Origin: Geomicrobium sediminis
Lineage (GTDB): Bacteria > Bacillota > Bacilli > Bacillales > Marinococcaceae
Length of the DNA stretch: 64,000 bases
NCBI RefSeq assembly: GCF_016908595.1
Contig: NZ_JAFBEC010000001.1
Location: 310,001 to 374,000, forward strand
Direction of reading: 5' to 3'
The translations under genes and the position numbers were made by a program. Below, piece after piece: positions 19,337 through 28,085 of the stretch. Numbering within the stretch: the stretch's first letter is position 1; every line of letters begins with the position of its first letter. The notes under the pieces are model-generated. The model was given only the letters and a program-made list of their open reading frames with translations, was not told the DNA's origin and searched no databases.

Positions 19337-21850
19337 TTATGCCCCGTGGCAATGTTTGTATTTCTTACCGCTACCACATGGGCAAGGCTCATTACGACCT
19401 GCTTCAGGTGTCTTTTTAATCGGTTGTTTTTTCTTTTGTTCCTGCTTTTGTTCACCGTGAGTCGCTTGTTGTTGTTCAGCGACTTGTTCACGTTGCATGT
19501 TGTTTCGAATTCTTGCTTTCATGACATAACGAGTCACTTCTTCCTCGATATCAGAAACCATGATTTCGAACATGTTGTACCCTTCTTGACGGTATTCGCG
19601 AAGAGGGTCGTTTTGCGCATATGCACGTAAGTGAATTCCCTGACGAAGCTGCTCCATTTGATCAATGTGATTCATCCATTTGCGATCAACCGCACGAAGC
19701 ATAATGACCTTTTCGAACTCGCGCATCTTTTCTTCGCCAATTTCAGCTTCTTTTGCTTTGTAGTTGGCTTTGACCTTGCCTTCAAGAAGTTCAACGATCT
19801 CTTCTGGTTCCTTACCATACAAGTCGTTTACCGTAACATCGCCACGGTAAAGTACGGAGTTGTTCAGCTCTGCAATCAAACCGTCAATATCCCAGTCTTC
19901 CGGTACTTCATTTTCAGGCGTAAACTGCGCAACCGTTCGTTCGAGTACACTTTGCATCATGCCACTTACAACTTCTTCAAGGTTGTCTGACTCAAGCACG
20001 TCCATTCGTTGCTTGTAAATGATGTCACGTTGCTCACGCATTACATCGTCGTATTGAAGAATTTGTTTACGAGCATCAAAATTGTGCCCCTCAACTCGTT
20101 TTTGAGAATACTCAACAATTCGCGTAACAACTTTACTTTCAAGAGGCTCATCGTCTTCCATACCCATTTTTTCTAACGTACTTTGCATTTGTTCGTTTGC
20201 AAAACGTCTCATGAGCGTATCTTCCATTGAAAGATAGAACTGTGACATTCCTGGGTCACCTTGACGGCCTGAACGTCCACGAAGTTGGTTATCAATACGG
20301 CGACTTTCGTTACGCTCCGTACCGAGTACGAACAAACCACCTAGCTCCGGTACACCTTCTCCAAGTTTAATATCTGTACCACGACCGGCCATGTTCGTCG
20401 CAATCGTAACTGCGCCCTTTTCTCCGGCTTTTGTAATGATTTTTGCTTCATTCGCGTGGTTCTTAGCGTTTAAGACGTTGTGTTCAATCTTTCGTTTTTT
20501 AAGCATCTTTGAAACGAGCTCAGACGTATCCACATTCGCTGTACCAACTAGAATGGGTTGTCCTGTTTTGTGGATCTCCTCGACACGTTCAGCAACTGCT
20601 TTGAATTTAAATTCCATTTTACGATAGATCAAATCAGATTGATCTTGTCGTTGAATCGGAACGTTCGTCGGAACAGAAATAACGTTCATGTTGTAAATGT
20701 TTTGGAATTCTTCTTCTTCCGTCTTAGCCGTACCGGTCATTCCCGACAGTTTCTGGTACATACGGAAGTAGTTTTGGAACGTAATGGATGCTAGTGTCAT
20801 ACTTTCTTTTTGGATAGCTAAGCTTTCTTTTGCTTCAATCGCTTGGTGAAGACCGTCTCCATAACGGCGACCTTTCATCAGACGTCCTGTAAAGGAGTCA
20901 ACGATGACCACTTCGCCTTCTTCGACTACATAATCTTCATCACGGTTCATTGCACGATGCGCTTTTAACGATTGGTTAATATGATGGGTAAGTTGAACGT
21001 TTCCAGAATCAAATAGGTTATCTAAGCCAAAATAATTCTCCGCTTTATTAACGCCTTCTTCTGTTAAACGTACGTTTTTGGATTTCTCTTCATACGTAAA
21101 ATCTTCTTCTTCCCGAAGCATCCGAACGAATCCATCGGCTTTTACGTAAAGGTCTGTGCTCTGTTCAACAGAACCTGAAATGATGAGTGGCGTTCTTGCT
21201 TCGTCAACAAGAATTGAATCGACTTCATCGACCACTGCATAGTGAAGAGAACGCTGAACCATTTGATCTTTGTATAACACCATATTGTCACGAAGATAGT
21301 CAAAGCCAAACTCATTGTTCGTTCCGTACACGACGTCACACTTGTATGCTTCGCGCTTCTCATCTTTTGTTAGACCTTTTTCATTTAGACCGACAGTAAG
21401 CCCTAAGAAACGGTACAGTTCACCCATTTGCTCACTATCTCGCCTAGCAAGATAGTCGTTCACCGTAACGACATGGACTCCTTTTCCAGTAATCGCGTTC
21501 AAGTAAACCGGCATCGTTGCTACGAGGGTTTTACCTTCACCCGTTTTCATTTCCGCTGTATCACCGCGATGCAAAACAACACCACCGACTACTTGTACAT
21601 CAAATGGACGCATTCCAAGCACACGGTCTGCTCCTTCGCGTACGACGGCAAACGCTTCCGGCAGTAGATCATCGAGTGATTCTCCGCCTTCATAACGTGA
21701 TTTGAAGTTCTCTGTTCTCTCGGCAAGTTGGTGGTCAGACAATGCTTTCATGTCATCGCCAAGATCATTTACACTGTCTACAATCTTTTGTAGTTTCTTT
21801 AATTTTTTATCGTCTGTATCTCCAATAACTTTCTTTATTAGACCAATCAC
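19337..21850 (-). CDS. secA: Preprotein translocase ATPase SecA (SecA1)
   Basis: SecA is the general secretion motor. The 837-residue protein has Walker A MKTGEGKT (about 100-107), [12 protein letters not shown] in the DEAD region (about 207-218), helicase motif [11 protein letters not shown], and a C-terminal zinc-binding tail [13 protein letters not shown] that contacts SecB or ribosomes. The start is GTG at 21850, preceded by AGAGGAAG. It lies directly upstream of prfB. A second SecA (SecA2, 50.1 kb) lacks the zinc tail, so this gene is the housekeeping copy. Confidence 0.98.
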   Translation of the reverse strand: MIGLIKKVIGDTDDKKLKKLQKIVDSVNDLGDDMKALSDHQLAERTENFKSRYEGGESLDDLLPEAFAVVREGADRVLGMRPFDVQVVGGVVLHRGDTAEMKTGEGKTLVATMPVYLNAITGKGVHVVTVNDYLARRDSEQMGELYRFLGLTVGLNEKGLTKDEKREAYKCDVVYGTNNEFGFDYLRDNMVLYKDQMVQRSLHYAVVDEVDSILVDEARTPLIISGSVEQSTDLYVKADGFVRMLREEEDFTYEEKSKNVRLTEEGVNKAENYFGLDNLFDSGNVQLTHHINQSLKAHRAMNRDEDYVVEEGEVVIVDSFTGRLMKGRRYGDGLHQAIEAKESLAIQKESMTLASITFQNYFRMYQKLSGMTGTAKTEEEEFQNIYNMNVISVPTNVPIQRQDQSDLIYRKMEFKFKAVAERVEEIHKTGQPILVGTANVDTSELVSKMLKKRKIEHNVLNAKNHANEAKIITKAGEKGAVTIATNMAGRGTDIKLGEGVPELGGLFVLGTERNESRRIDNQLRGRSGRQGDPGMSQFYLSMEDTLMRRFANEQMQSTLEKMGMEDDEPLESKVVTRIVEYSQKRVEGHNFDARKQILQYDDVMREQRDIIYKQRMDVLESDNLEEVVSGMMQSVLERTVAQFTPENEVPEDWDIDGLIAELNNSVLYRGDVTVNDLYGKEPEEIVELLEGKVKANYKAKEAEIGEEKMREFEKVIMLRAVDRKWMNHIDQMEQLRQGIHLRAYAQNDPLREYRQEGYNMFEIMVSDIEEEVTRYVMKARIRNNMQREQVAEQQQATHGEQKQEQKKKQPIKKTPEAGRNEPCPCGSGKKYKHCHGA

Positions 21851-21999
21851 TTGACCATCTTCCTCTCAAAGTTGGGTTGATGTTGATGGAGTATATGAGG
21901 GTTTTACCTATTTACCCAATTTGTATCAATTGTCTCCAATCCCTATTTTAACAATTTGTCTTCTTTGATACAATGAGGGGAATTTGTCGTATCGTAAAA

Positions 22000-22034
22000 A
22001 AAGGGATCGCCCATCATTTGGGGCGATCCCTTTC
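22000..22034 (-). terminator. Terminator after hpf
   Basis: AAAGGGATCGCCC pairs with GGGCGATCCCTTT; the minus strand continues into a run of seven T. It separates hpf from secA. Confidence 0.93.
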
Positions 22035-22041
22035 GCTCGTT

Positions 22042-22611
22042 TTAAGCTTCTGGCTCAATCAAACCGTAGCGACCATCTTTTCTTCGATAAACAACATTTG
22101 TATCGCCGTTATCTGCATTTGAAAATACGAAGAATGAGTGACCTAGCATGTCCATTTGTAGAACGGCTTCCTCAGCATCCATCGGCTTTAAATTAAAACG
22201 TTTCGTACGAACGAGGTTAAAGTAATCTTCTTCCTCTTCAGGAGAATAACCGTTCGACAGTTCCGTTACACCGATTTCGTTTTTAAAGATATCCTTTGTT
22301 CCACTTTGACGAAACTTGCGATTAACCTTTGTTTTGTACTTGCGAATTTGTCGTTCGAGCTTCTCAACGACGAGATCAATCGCCGCGTACATATCTGAAT
22401 GCTTTTCTTCTGCTCGTAGAAGAAGCTGAGACATGGGAATCGTCACTTCAATACTGTGTTCATTTGTGCTTCTCACCTGCATTTTAACATGAACGTCAGC
22501 AACAGGGGTCGAGTCAAAGTACCTCTCCACCTTGCCAACTTTCTTTTCCACATAGTCTCGTAATGATGGTGTTACTTCCATGTTCTCACCACGGATGTTG
22601 TAATTCATCAT
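22042..22611 (-). CDS. hpf: Long-form ribosome hibernation promoting factor (HPF, YvyD)
   Basis: Long HPF dimerises 70S ribosomes into inactive 100S particles during stress or stationary phase. The 189-residue length equals B. subtilis YvyD. The N-terminal S30AE domain (1-100, MNYNIRGENMEVTPSLRDYV region) is followed by a linker and a C-terminal dimerisation domain (about 130-185, FNLKPMDAEEAVLQMDMLGH). GGAGGAG precedes two adjacent ATGs; either could start. It occupies the usual place between fliT and secA. A stress-type promoter can be read upstream. Confidence 0.95.
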   Translation of the reverse strand: MMNYNIRGENMEVTPSLRDYVEKKVGKVERYFDSTPVADVHVKMQVRSTNEHSIEVTIPMSQLLLRAEEKHSDMYAAIDLVVEKLERQIRKYKTKVNRKFRQSGTKDIFKNEIGVTELSNGYSPEEEEDYFNLVRTKRFNLKPMDAEEAVLQMDMLGHSFFVFSNADNGDTNVVYRRKDGRYGLIEPEA

Positions 22612-22648
22612 CAAGAACTCCTCCTTTCAGGATGTCTACACTTTCTAT

Positions 22649-22675
22649 ATACCACTCTTAAATCCCTTCTCAAAC
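22649..22675 (-). promoter_or_regulatory. Possible sigma-B-type promoter of hpf
   Basis: Minus strand GTTTGA (22675-22670), 15 nt, TGGTAT (22654-22649) resembles the sigma-B pattern GTTTAA-N12-15-GGGTAT. B. subtilis yvyD is known to be sigma-B and sigma-H dependent. An overlapping sigma-A reading (TTGAGA-N16-TATATA) is also possible. Confidence 0.55.
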
Positions 22676-22803
22676 GACAAATTCGTTACAATAAAATGAC
22701 AACATTCTTCCTAAGGGTCTAACCGTCTATTCCGTCGCACATACAGTATCCAAAAATATATGGTACGATACAGTCAGAAGCTCCAATGAAAGGGGATCTG
22801 ACT

Positions 22804-23733
22804 GTGCGAAAATTACTTCTATCCATCACTCTCGCCGTAACTGTCAGTGTCGTTACCGCTTGTCTTGATTCTGATGAAGAAGATACAGAACGAGACGTCC
22901 CCGAAGATGAACGTGTAACTGACGAAGACCAACACGTTGAAGAAGATGAAAGTGAAGAAGCGCTCTCATGGATCACTTCATCAATGGAAGCAATGCAACA
23001 ATTAAACAGCTTTGAAGTATCCATGTCTGCTGAACAACGTAATCGAAGGAATATTAATACTTCTTATGTTCACACCGAAACGACGCAATGGGTATCGAAG
23101 GACCCCTTTGCTTATCATGAAATTGCGACGATGACCGACCCGAATGATGAAGAACTTGAACGAACATTTGAAACTTATTTACATGAAACAGAAGGGTTTT
23201 ACATTTATGAACCTAACTTTGAAACGTGGATGCACATGCCCGATGAAACGCTGCAATCCATGAACTCTTTACAGAACTACCAAGATGAACAGCAACTAAC
23301 GATCCTTCTTGATTATCTTGTAGAAAGCTCCTTGTCTATGGAAGAAAATGATGATGAGACGATTACGATTACAGCAATTGGTGACACGGAAACTGTCAAT
23401 GAACAAGGTGAACAGATTTCTGACGTTTTGCAAGGAGGGTTTGGTTTAATGATGGATGATTTGCAATCACTTCTTACCATCCAATCGTTAAATTATGAAC
23501 TTACAATCGATCGCGAATCAAAGTACTTAGAGTCGTTCTCAATATCGATTGAATTGTTCATCTCGCCTGAACAAGGTGCACAAATTCATGCAAATCAACA
23601 ATTAGACCTGACGTACGATCGCCACAATGAGATTGACCCCATCACGATTCCTGACTTTGTCAAAGAAGAAGCAGAGCCTGTACAAATTGATACAGAAGCT
23701 TTCCAAAACATGCAACAAGAAGGAACTGAATAA
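22804..23733 (+). CDS. Acidic lipoprotein of unknown function
   Basis: This is a predicted lipoprotein of 309 residues: a signal peptide with hydrophobic core LLLSITLAVTVSVV, lipobox VTAC, then an extremely acidic stretch (about residues 22-55). The body (60-305) alternates beta strands with acidic turns and has an SSMEAMQQLNSFEVSMS segment. That layout resembles LolA/LppX-fold lipoproteins annotated as DUF6612, but I cannot confirm the family. GTG at 22804 was chosen because AAAGGGG precedes it; the in-frame ATG at 22786 overlaps that site. It stands alone on the plus strand, divergent from hpf, with its own terminator. Confidence 0.75.
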   Translation: MRKLLLSITLAVTVSVVTACLDSDEEDTERDVPEDERVTDEDQHVEEDESEEALSWITSSMEAMQQLNSFEVSMSAEQRNRRNINTSYVHTETTQWVSKDPFAYHEIATMTDPNDEELERTFETYLHETEGFYIYEPNFETWMHMPDETLQSMNSLQNYQDEQQLTILLDYLVESSLSMEENDDETITITAIGDTETVNEQGEQISDVLQGGFGLMMDDLQSLLTIQSLNYELTIDRESKYLESFSISIELFISPEQGAQIHANQQLDLTYDRHNEIDPITIPDFVKEEAEPVQIDTEAFQNMQQEGTE

Positions 23734-23765
23734 GCTGCCTATTCCAGTAGGCAGCTTATTTTTGT
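23729..23765 (+). terminator. Terminator of the lipoprotein gene
   Basis: TAAGCTGCCTA and TAGGCAGCTTA form a perfect stem around a six-base loop, followed by TTTTTG on the plus strand. The hairpin includes the stop codon. Confidence 0.92.
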
Positions 23766-23768
23766 ATT

Positions 23769-24137
23769 TCACTTCTTCTCTTGTAGTAACCACTGTGATG
23801 TTAATAAAAAACGCTGAAATGCCGGCAACGTGACTGTAGCAATACGTTCTTGCTTTGTTTTAACAGAAAGCGAGTCAAACGGTTGCTTTACCTCTTCTAA
23901 GAGCTTTTGCCATTCTTCATAAACCTGTTCATCTGAACGAAATATCGCATACATCGTGACATTTTCATCCCCGAACCGTCCAAACCCTTGAATAAGCTCT
24001 TCCCGCAAACGATCCGCAGGCTCCGTCTCACCTTGATGGTAAAACTGAGTAACAAGCTGCAAACCATCCGTCACGGTTTCTAGATATTCTGTTAACCGCT
24101 CTAAAAATTTGACTTGGCTCTCGACGCCGATTTCCAT
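23769..24137 (-). CDS. Hypothetical protein between fliT and hpf
   Basis: I do not recognise this 122-residue protein. It is predicted to be wholly helical, without signal peptide or membrane segment, with conserved-looking aromatic pairs (QFYHQGET, QRFLLTSQWLL). GAGGTGATGAC precedes the ATG. It lies downstream of fliT but a terminator sits between them, so it could be read through or have its own promoter. The position at the end of the fliD-fliS-fliT set suggests a flagellar link, which is only contextual. Confidence 0.7.
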   Translation of the reverse strand: MEIGVESQVKFLERLTEYLETVTDGLQLVTQFYHQGETEPADRLREELIQGFGRFGDENVTMYAIFRSDEQVYEEWQKLLEEVKQPFDSLSVKTKQERIATVTLPAFQRFLLTSQWLLQEKK

Positions 24138-24159
24138 GTCATCACCTCACTGCAACCAT

Positions 24160-24195
24160 AGCAAAAAGCCTCGAAAATTTAAATTCGAAGCTTAG
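24160..24195 (-). terminator. Terminator after fliT
   Basis: AAGCTTCGAA pairs with TTCGAGGCTT (one G-T pair; arms 24184-24193 and 24166-24175), followed by TTTGC on the minus strand, with T residues continuing the second arm. The stem overlaps the fliT stop codon. Confidence 0.7.
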
Positions 24196-24554
24196 TTTTT
24201 CTGATCAAAATAATAACTCGTCATCGGTTGTTGCGACGGTGTTGTTCCTTCGTATTGATCATTGATCTGCTTTTGAGCACGCACACGATGTAAGTCTCGA
24301 CCAATGACGCTTCTTGCTTCGTGTAATTTCATATCGATCTTATTGTTCATGTCCATAATCTCTTTCGCGACGATCATGGTTTCTTTGTTTCGTTCAACTT
24401 GGTGTAACGAAGACAGTCTTAATTCTCTTCGCTCTAAATAACGATCGACTTTCTCGATGTATTGATCCCGTTCATCATCATTTGTCGGTAACGGCAGCGT
24501 AAGGTGATCATATAGCTTAATCGTTAACTCATGCAAGGCGTTTAAGCTGCTCAT
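24192..24554 (-). CDS. fliT: FliT-like flagellar chaperone
   Basis: FliT proteins are small helical chaperones of the filament cap protein FliD. The 120-residue product is helical, with LNALHELTIKLYDHL at the N-terminus. Sequence similarity to FliT is modest; the call rests on size and on the order fliD-fliS-fliT. The ATG overlaps the fliS stop (ATGA), and AAGGTGGG lies upstream, implying coupled translation. The longer open frame (20 more codons) lies inside fliS and is rejected. Confidence 0.75.
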   Translation of the reverse strand: MSSLNALHELTIKLYDHLTLPLPTNDDERDQYIEKVDRYLERRELRLSSLHQVERNKETMIVAKEIMDMNNKIDMKLHEARSVIGRDLHRVRAQKQINDQYEGTTPSQQPMTSYYFDQKN

Positions 24555-24961
24555 ACAGGCAACTGCCCACCTTGATGACGGTTTTGACGGTCGACTTGAA
24601 TGACTTGCTTCCACGTATCACGAAACTCTGTCACAATCGCTTCTGCGTTATCTAAGTTCTCTTTGCGGTTATGTACGTTAGCTTGAACGAGTTGGTCATG
24701 AACGTAATCATAAAGCTTGAGCATCTGTTCACTCGTCTCATCGTTCACTTGCAACGTGACCATCAATTCCCTAATAATGTTTTGCGCTTTTGTGATGTTC
24801 TTATTCTTTTCTTCATAGTTCTCTGCTTCTAATCCTCGTTTTGCCAACCTCAAAAACTTCAAACAGCCGTTATACAACATCAACGTTAACTCTCCGGGAG
24901 AAGCCGTTTGAAATTGGTTTTGTTGATACGCTTGTTGAGACATTGTCTGAGTATACGTCAT
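24551..24961 (-). CDS. fliS: Flagellin export chaperone FliS
   Basis: FliS binds the C-terminus of flagellin in the cytosol, prevents premature assembly, and in B. subtilis also works with FliW-CsrA control. The 136-residue protein has the family motifs AYQQNQFQTASPGELTLML and YNGCLKFLRLA. ATG at 24961 follows GGGGG at seven nt; a further 26 codons of open frame upstream overlap fliD. It lies 13 nt downstream of fliD. Its usual client gene hag is not in this window. Confidence 0.95.
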   Translation of the reverse strand: MTYTQTMSQQAYQQNQFQTASPGELTLMLYNGCLKFLRLAKRGLEAENYEEKNKNITKAQNIIRELMVTLQVNDETSEQMLKLYDYVHDQLVQANVHNRKENLDNAEAIVTEFRDTWKQVIQVDRQNRHQGGQLPV

Positions 24962-24974
24962 CCGTAAACCCCCT

Positions 24975-26795
24975 TTAGAAATTACCATTACCAAACATAA
25001 AGTTATACAGCATATCTCCTTGACTGTTTGAACGGGCAATGGCTTGTTCCATCGCAGTGAACTGGCGCCAATATCGCTGTTCCTTTTGTGCTAATCGCCG
25101 TTCAAAGTTCTCAATTCTCGAATCCAATTGGTTCAATTCACGACCAATAGCAAATTGATGGTTTTGGTGACGCCCGTTAGAACCACCGGCTTTTCGAGAA
25201 ATGGCGTCAATACCATTGTTGACATCTTGACGAAGTTGACGGGCAATTCCTTGATTCTCACCTGATCCAGCAAAGAAATGATACGCCCCTTCTGGATCGT
25301 TCTCCACCGCTGCTTGAAGCTTCGCTTCATCAATGACGAGCTTTCCATTATCCAAGTAATCCGTTGAGGTTGTAATCCCAAGATCACCTAAATGGCGAAT
25401 GTTGGATTGATCTTGATCCACAGATTGATAAAGCGTCATCCGCATATTCGTTAAGAAGCTTTGCAGCTCACGATCCCGACTCATTAGTCCACTTTGAGCC
25501 TTTTCTTCCCAAAGCTCAATCTCATGATCAGACATCTCACTTCGTTGTTCACTCGTAAGAGGAGGATAATCTCGATTTTGCCGTTCATTGACTAACCCGT
25601 TCATTTCTTCAATAAGCGCATTGTACTCATCAACGAACTCTGTAATGTTCTTCACGATATTTTCTGTATCAACAGAGGAAGAAACACTGATCGGCTCATC
25701 AAATTGACCTCTTAATGTCATCGTTAAGTTGCCGATTGTGAACGTATTCGATTGTCTCTCAGTCTTTAATCCATTAATCTCAAACTCCGCGTTTTGGGCA
25801 CCGTGTTGGCCTGATTCAAGATTTAGGACACTGTTGAAAAAGTTAAATGCCTCTCCACCATTTGATACGTCATCACCTTCATTATTTGAAGGCAGATTCA
25901 ACGTATTGAAAATAATCTCCTCAGAACCCTCTTTTGGATTAAACACACCAGTCTCCGTTCGACTCACGGACACACGATTCGAAAATTCATCATAAAACAT
26001 CGTAACCCCAATCGGGCTGTTGTTAAAATTGTTCATCACACTACGTAAAGAATCGGTTTCCGTAATGAACATCGTATGTGTCTGTTGTTCGCCATTCGCG
26101 TCAAACGTGCTAATGCTTGCTTTCGTATAATTCCCTTCTCCATGTGGGTCAACATACTCCACTTCAACACGTGCATTCTCTGAGACTTCATCTGGGGCAA
26201 ACGTTAGTTCTCCGTTTTCGATGAAGACCTTTCCTTCAACAAGCTTCTCCTGCTCACTTACCACTTCATATTCTCGTCCATTCACTCGAACGACTGGGCT
26301 CTCACCAATGCTTTCACCCTCGAGTCCGAGCCTATAAACGCCATCTTCACCACGTTCTACAAGATCTCTTTTCACTTGACCTTTAGCCCAATTCATTGAT
26401 TCTAGATTTAGATCTTTGAAAGATGTGTTAGGATCAATGCCTTCTTCACCGTTAATTTTCTCTTTGCTATGTGTTGAAGCTGCCTTTGCCAATTGACTTA
26501 CTCGATCGATCGTATAGTGAGAGTTTCCTGTTCCTGATGTTGATGTTACTGAAACGAGTGATTCATTCGTTGAACTACCTGTTCTCGCTAAAAAACGACT
26601 CGGTGTTAACAAGCGATCAAAGATCGACTGTTCAAACGCCCGAACCTTTGTGTTTAATTCTCTATAGGCATCGACTTGCCAATTCTTAAATGTCTGTTGT
26701 TGGGTAAATTTATCCATCGGAGCTCGTTCTGCTCTCATTAAGTCTGATACCATTTGGTTAATATCCATCCCTGACGCAAAACCGGAAATTCTCAT
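24975..26795 (-). CDS. fliD: Flagellar filament capping protein FliD
   Basis: FliD caps the growing filament and guides flagellin folding. The 606-residue protein starts with MRISGFASGMDINQMV, the FliD N-terminal motif, and ends with a coiled-coil C-terminal D0 region (AIARSNSQGDMLYNFMFG). The ATG at 26795 is preceded by GGGGTGG; the GTG three codons upstream is part of that site. It is followed by fliS and fliT. A terminator of flaG lies upstream, so fliD may start its own transcript or be read through. Confidence 0.96.
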   Translation of the reverse strand: MRISGFASGMDINQMVSDLMRAERAPMDKFTQQQTFKNWQVDAYRELNTKVRAFEQSIFDRLLTPSRFLARTGSSTNESLVSVTSTSGTGNSHYTIDRVSQLAKAASTHSKEKINGEEGIDPNTSFKDLNLESMNWAKGQVKRDLVERGEDGVYRLGLEGESIGESPVVRVNGREYEVVSEQEKLVEGKVFIENGELTFAPDEVSENARVEVEYVDPHGEGNYTKASISTFDANGEQQTHTMFITETDSLRSVMNNFNNSPIGVTMFYDEFSNRVSVSRTETGVFNPKEGSEEIIFNTLNLPSNNEGDDVSNGGEAFNFFNSVLNLESGQHGAQNAEFEINGLKTERQSNTFTIGNLTMTLRGQFDEPISVSSSVDTENIVKNITEFVDEYNALIEEMNGLVNERQNRDYPPLTSEQRSEMSDHEIELWEEKAQSGLMSRDRELQSFLTNMRMTLYQSVDQDQSNIRHLGDLGITTSTDYLDNGKLVIDEAKLQAAVENDPEGAYHFFAGSGENQGIARQLRQDVNNGIDAISRKAGGSNGRHQNHQFAIGRELNQLDSRIENFERRLAQKEQRYWRQFTAMEQAIARSNSQGDMLYNFMFGNGNF

Positions 26796-26885
26796 TAAAG
26801 CCACCCCGCTTCTTGACTTATTCTTTATATCGACTCATTTCATAACTTGTTAACGTTCAATCACAATTCCTTTTCAGCTCTCCAT

Positions 26886-26916
26886 AAAAAAGACAATTGC
26901 TACATGCAACTGTCAA
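26886..26916 (-). terminator. Terminator after flaG
   Basis: Minus strand GACAGTTGC and GCAATTGTC form a nine-pair stem with one G-T pair, followed by six T. It overlaps the end of flaG. Confidence 0.8.
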
Positions 26917-27251
26917 CGTTCAACATCAATAATCACGCCTGCTTGCTTTAAAATTGCCGCGTTCAAATCAAGAAGCTTCTCTGGAGGGACTTCGCGGATT
27001 ACTTCTTCAGACTGGCGATCGATGACTTGTACATAAATCCTTGATAGATCTTCATGAATCTTAAAACTCAAATTCGTATGACGCGACTCAAATTGACGAT
27101 TCGCCTCTTCGACATGAATACGAACCGTATCCTTGCTAATTGGACGACCCTTCTCTTCTAGCTCTCTCGTTTTCTCTTTACTTGGTAACTGTTCCTGTAC
27201 TCCATTAATGCGTCCTCTGAATTCCATGCCCGAAATGTCATTCATTTGCAC
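26913..27251 (-). CDS. flaG: FlaG family flagellar protein
   Basis: FlaG (YvyC in B. subtilis) affects filament length. The 112-residue protein has a polar N-terminal half and the conserved C-terminal part (about 45-112) with LSFKIHEDLSRIYVQVID and EVIREVPPEKLLDL. Start choice: GTG at 27251 has AGGT seven nt upstream, ATG at 27245 is 13 nt away, so both are possible. A sigma-D-type promoter lies about 35 nt upstream. In B. subtilis this gene follows hag; here it follows a YjfB-like gene. Confidence 0.93.
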   Translation of the reverse strand: MQMNDISGMEFRGRINGVQEQLPSKEKTRELEEKGRPISKDTVRIHVEEANRQFESRHTNLSFKIHEDLSRIYVQVIDRQSEEVIREVPPEKLLDLNAAILKQAGVIIDVER

Positions 27252-27285
27252 AGCAGATACCTACTTTCTTACATGTTTGTTTACT

Positions 27286-27310
27286 ATATCGGCGGATCGA
27301 TCGCTCTCTA
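27286..27310 (-). promoter_or_regulatory. Sigma-D-type promoter of flaG
   Basis: Minus strand TAGA (27310-27307), 13 nt, GCCGATAT (27293-27286). The -10 element matches the sigma-D consensus exactly; the -35 (consensus TAAA) is degenerate. It lies 35 nt upstream of the flaG start. Confidence 0.7.
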
Positions 27311-27373
27311 TAGTCCCAAACGCAGAAATCCTTCTTTAGCCATATAAAACTGCTACAATCAGGATTCCATAAT

Positions 27374-27410
27374 AAAAAAGAACAACATCCGAATAGGATA
27401 TTGTTCTTAT
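27374..27410 (-). terminator. Terminator after the YjfB-like gene
   Basis: Minus strand AGAACAATATCC and GGATGTTGTTCT form a 12-pair stem (one T-G pair) followed by six T. Confidence 0.9.
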
Positions 27411-27424
27411 GCACGAATATCAAC

Positions 27425-27604
27425 CTATGCTCCTTTAAACGGTTCAGAAACTTTTACCGCTTCCACTCTAGCATCAACTTGCATACGATCTAATTGTTCA
27501 TGTTGCTCTAAAGCAACTTCTTGCGTTTTCTTAAGTAGCGCAACGTTCACATTAAGTTGAGTAGCCTGTTGAGATTTCAACATCGATAAACCAGCGATAT
27601 CCAT
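27425..27604 (-). CDS. YjfB-like putative motility protein (59 aa)
   Basis: This short gene encodes 59 residues beginning MDIAGLSMLKSQQATQLNVN and ending SEPFKGA. The N-terminal MDIA..SM pattern and length match the YjfB family of putative motility proteins in Bacillaceae. GGAGG is placed six nt before the ATG. It lies 18 nt downstream of the unrecognised flagellar-region gene and is closed by a strong terminator. The protein is helical, without export signal. Its location among sigma-D-controlled genes agrees with a motility role, which is otherwise uncharacterised. Confidence 0.85.
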   Translation of the reverse strand: MDIAGLSMLKSQQATQLNVNVALLKKTQEVALEQHEQLDRMQVDARVEAVKVSEPFKGA

Positions 27605-27622
27605 CTTTGTTCCTCCATCTAC

Positions 27623-27991
27623 TTAGACATTTGGCTCAAGTGATAATGCAGACATGCACTGTTCTTTTAAACGCCGACTAGCCGGTAGGATTGTCAATGA
27701 GAGCATTTCAGATGCACGCACGGTATTCCCTAGCTCCACGAGATACATCACTTCCTCAATTCCACGACGATTTCGCGTCAGCCTTGCCTTTATGTTTCCA
27801 ATTTCTCGATTATCACCTGTTCTAGGAATTAAACCTTCGAGCTCAGAATAAAACAGAAGCACTTCTTTTAAATGCCGAAGAACTTCATCACACTTTGCTT
27901 TTGAATCCATCAAAGCTTCAGCATGTTCTAAAGCATAAACGACTCGGTCACCAAGAATGCCAAACCGGTTGTACAATTCCCGTTCATGCAC
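27623..27991 (-). CDS. Hypothetical protein in the flagellar cluster
   Basis: I do not recognise this 122-residue, probably all-helical protein. It has an Arg-rich stretch (KARLTRNRRGIEEVM) and two cysteines (residues about 34 and 112), no signal peptide and no membrane segment. Start is uncertain: several in-frame GTG/TTG codons exist; GTG at 27991 has GTGGAG nine nt upstream, the frame extends to GTG at 28006. It shares a transcript with the YjfB-like gene behind a sigma-D-like promoter, so it is probably expressed with late flagellar genes. FlgN- or FliT-like chaperone function is possible but not shown. Confidence 0.7.
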   Translation of the reverse strand: MHERELYNRFGILGDRVVYALEHAEALMDSKAKCDEVLRHLKEVLLFYSELEGLIPRTGDNREIGNIKARLTRNRRGIEEVMYLVELGNTVRASEMLSLTILPASRRLKEQCMSALSLEPNV

Positions 27992-28018
27992 ATTCACCAA
28001 CTCCACAATGATAGTTGA

Positions 28019-28043
28019 GAAGCAACATTCATAGAGTTGCTTC
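28019..28043 (-). other. 5' leader stem-loop
   Basis: GAAGCAAC (28019-28026) and GTTGCTTC (28036-28043) form a perfect eight-pair stem with a nine-base loop. From the promoter at 28052-28079 transcription should begin near 28045, placing this hairpin at the extreme 5' end of the mRNA. No T run follows in either direction, so it is not a normal terminator; mRNA stabilisation or protein binding is possible. Confidence 0.6.
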
Positions 28044-28051
28044 CCTTACCT

Positions 28052-28079
28052 ATATCGGTTTGTTTGGTCAAAATGTTTA
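28052..28079 (-). promoter_or_regulatory. Sigma-D-like promoter of the small-gene unit
   Basis: Minus strand TAAA (28079-28076), 16 nt, ACCGATAT (28059-28052). It differs from the consensus GCCGATAT at one base. It drives the 122-codon gene and the YjfB-like gene, immediately after the LuxR-type gene ends. Confidence 0.7.
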
Positions 28080-28085
28080 ATTGAC

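Noticed and set aside
22719-23024. 101-codon minus-strand frame opposite the acidic lipoprotein
   Set aside because: Low-complexity serine runs mirror the acidic codons of the real gene.
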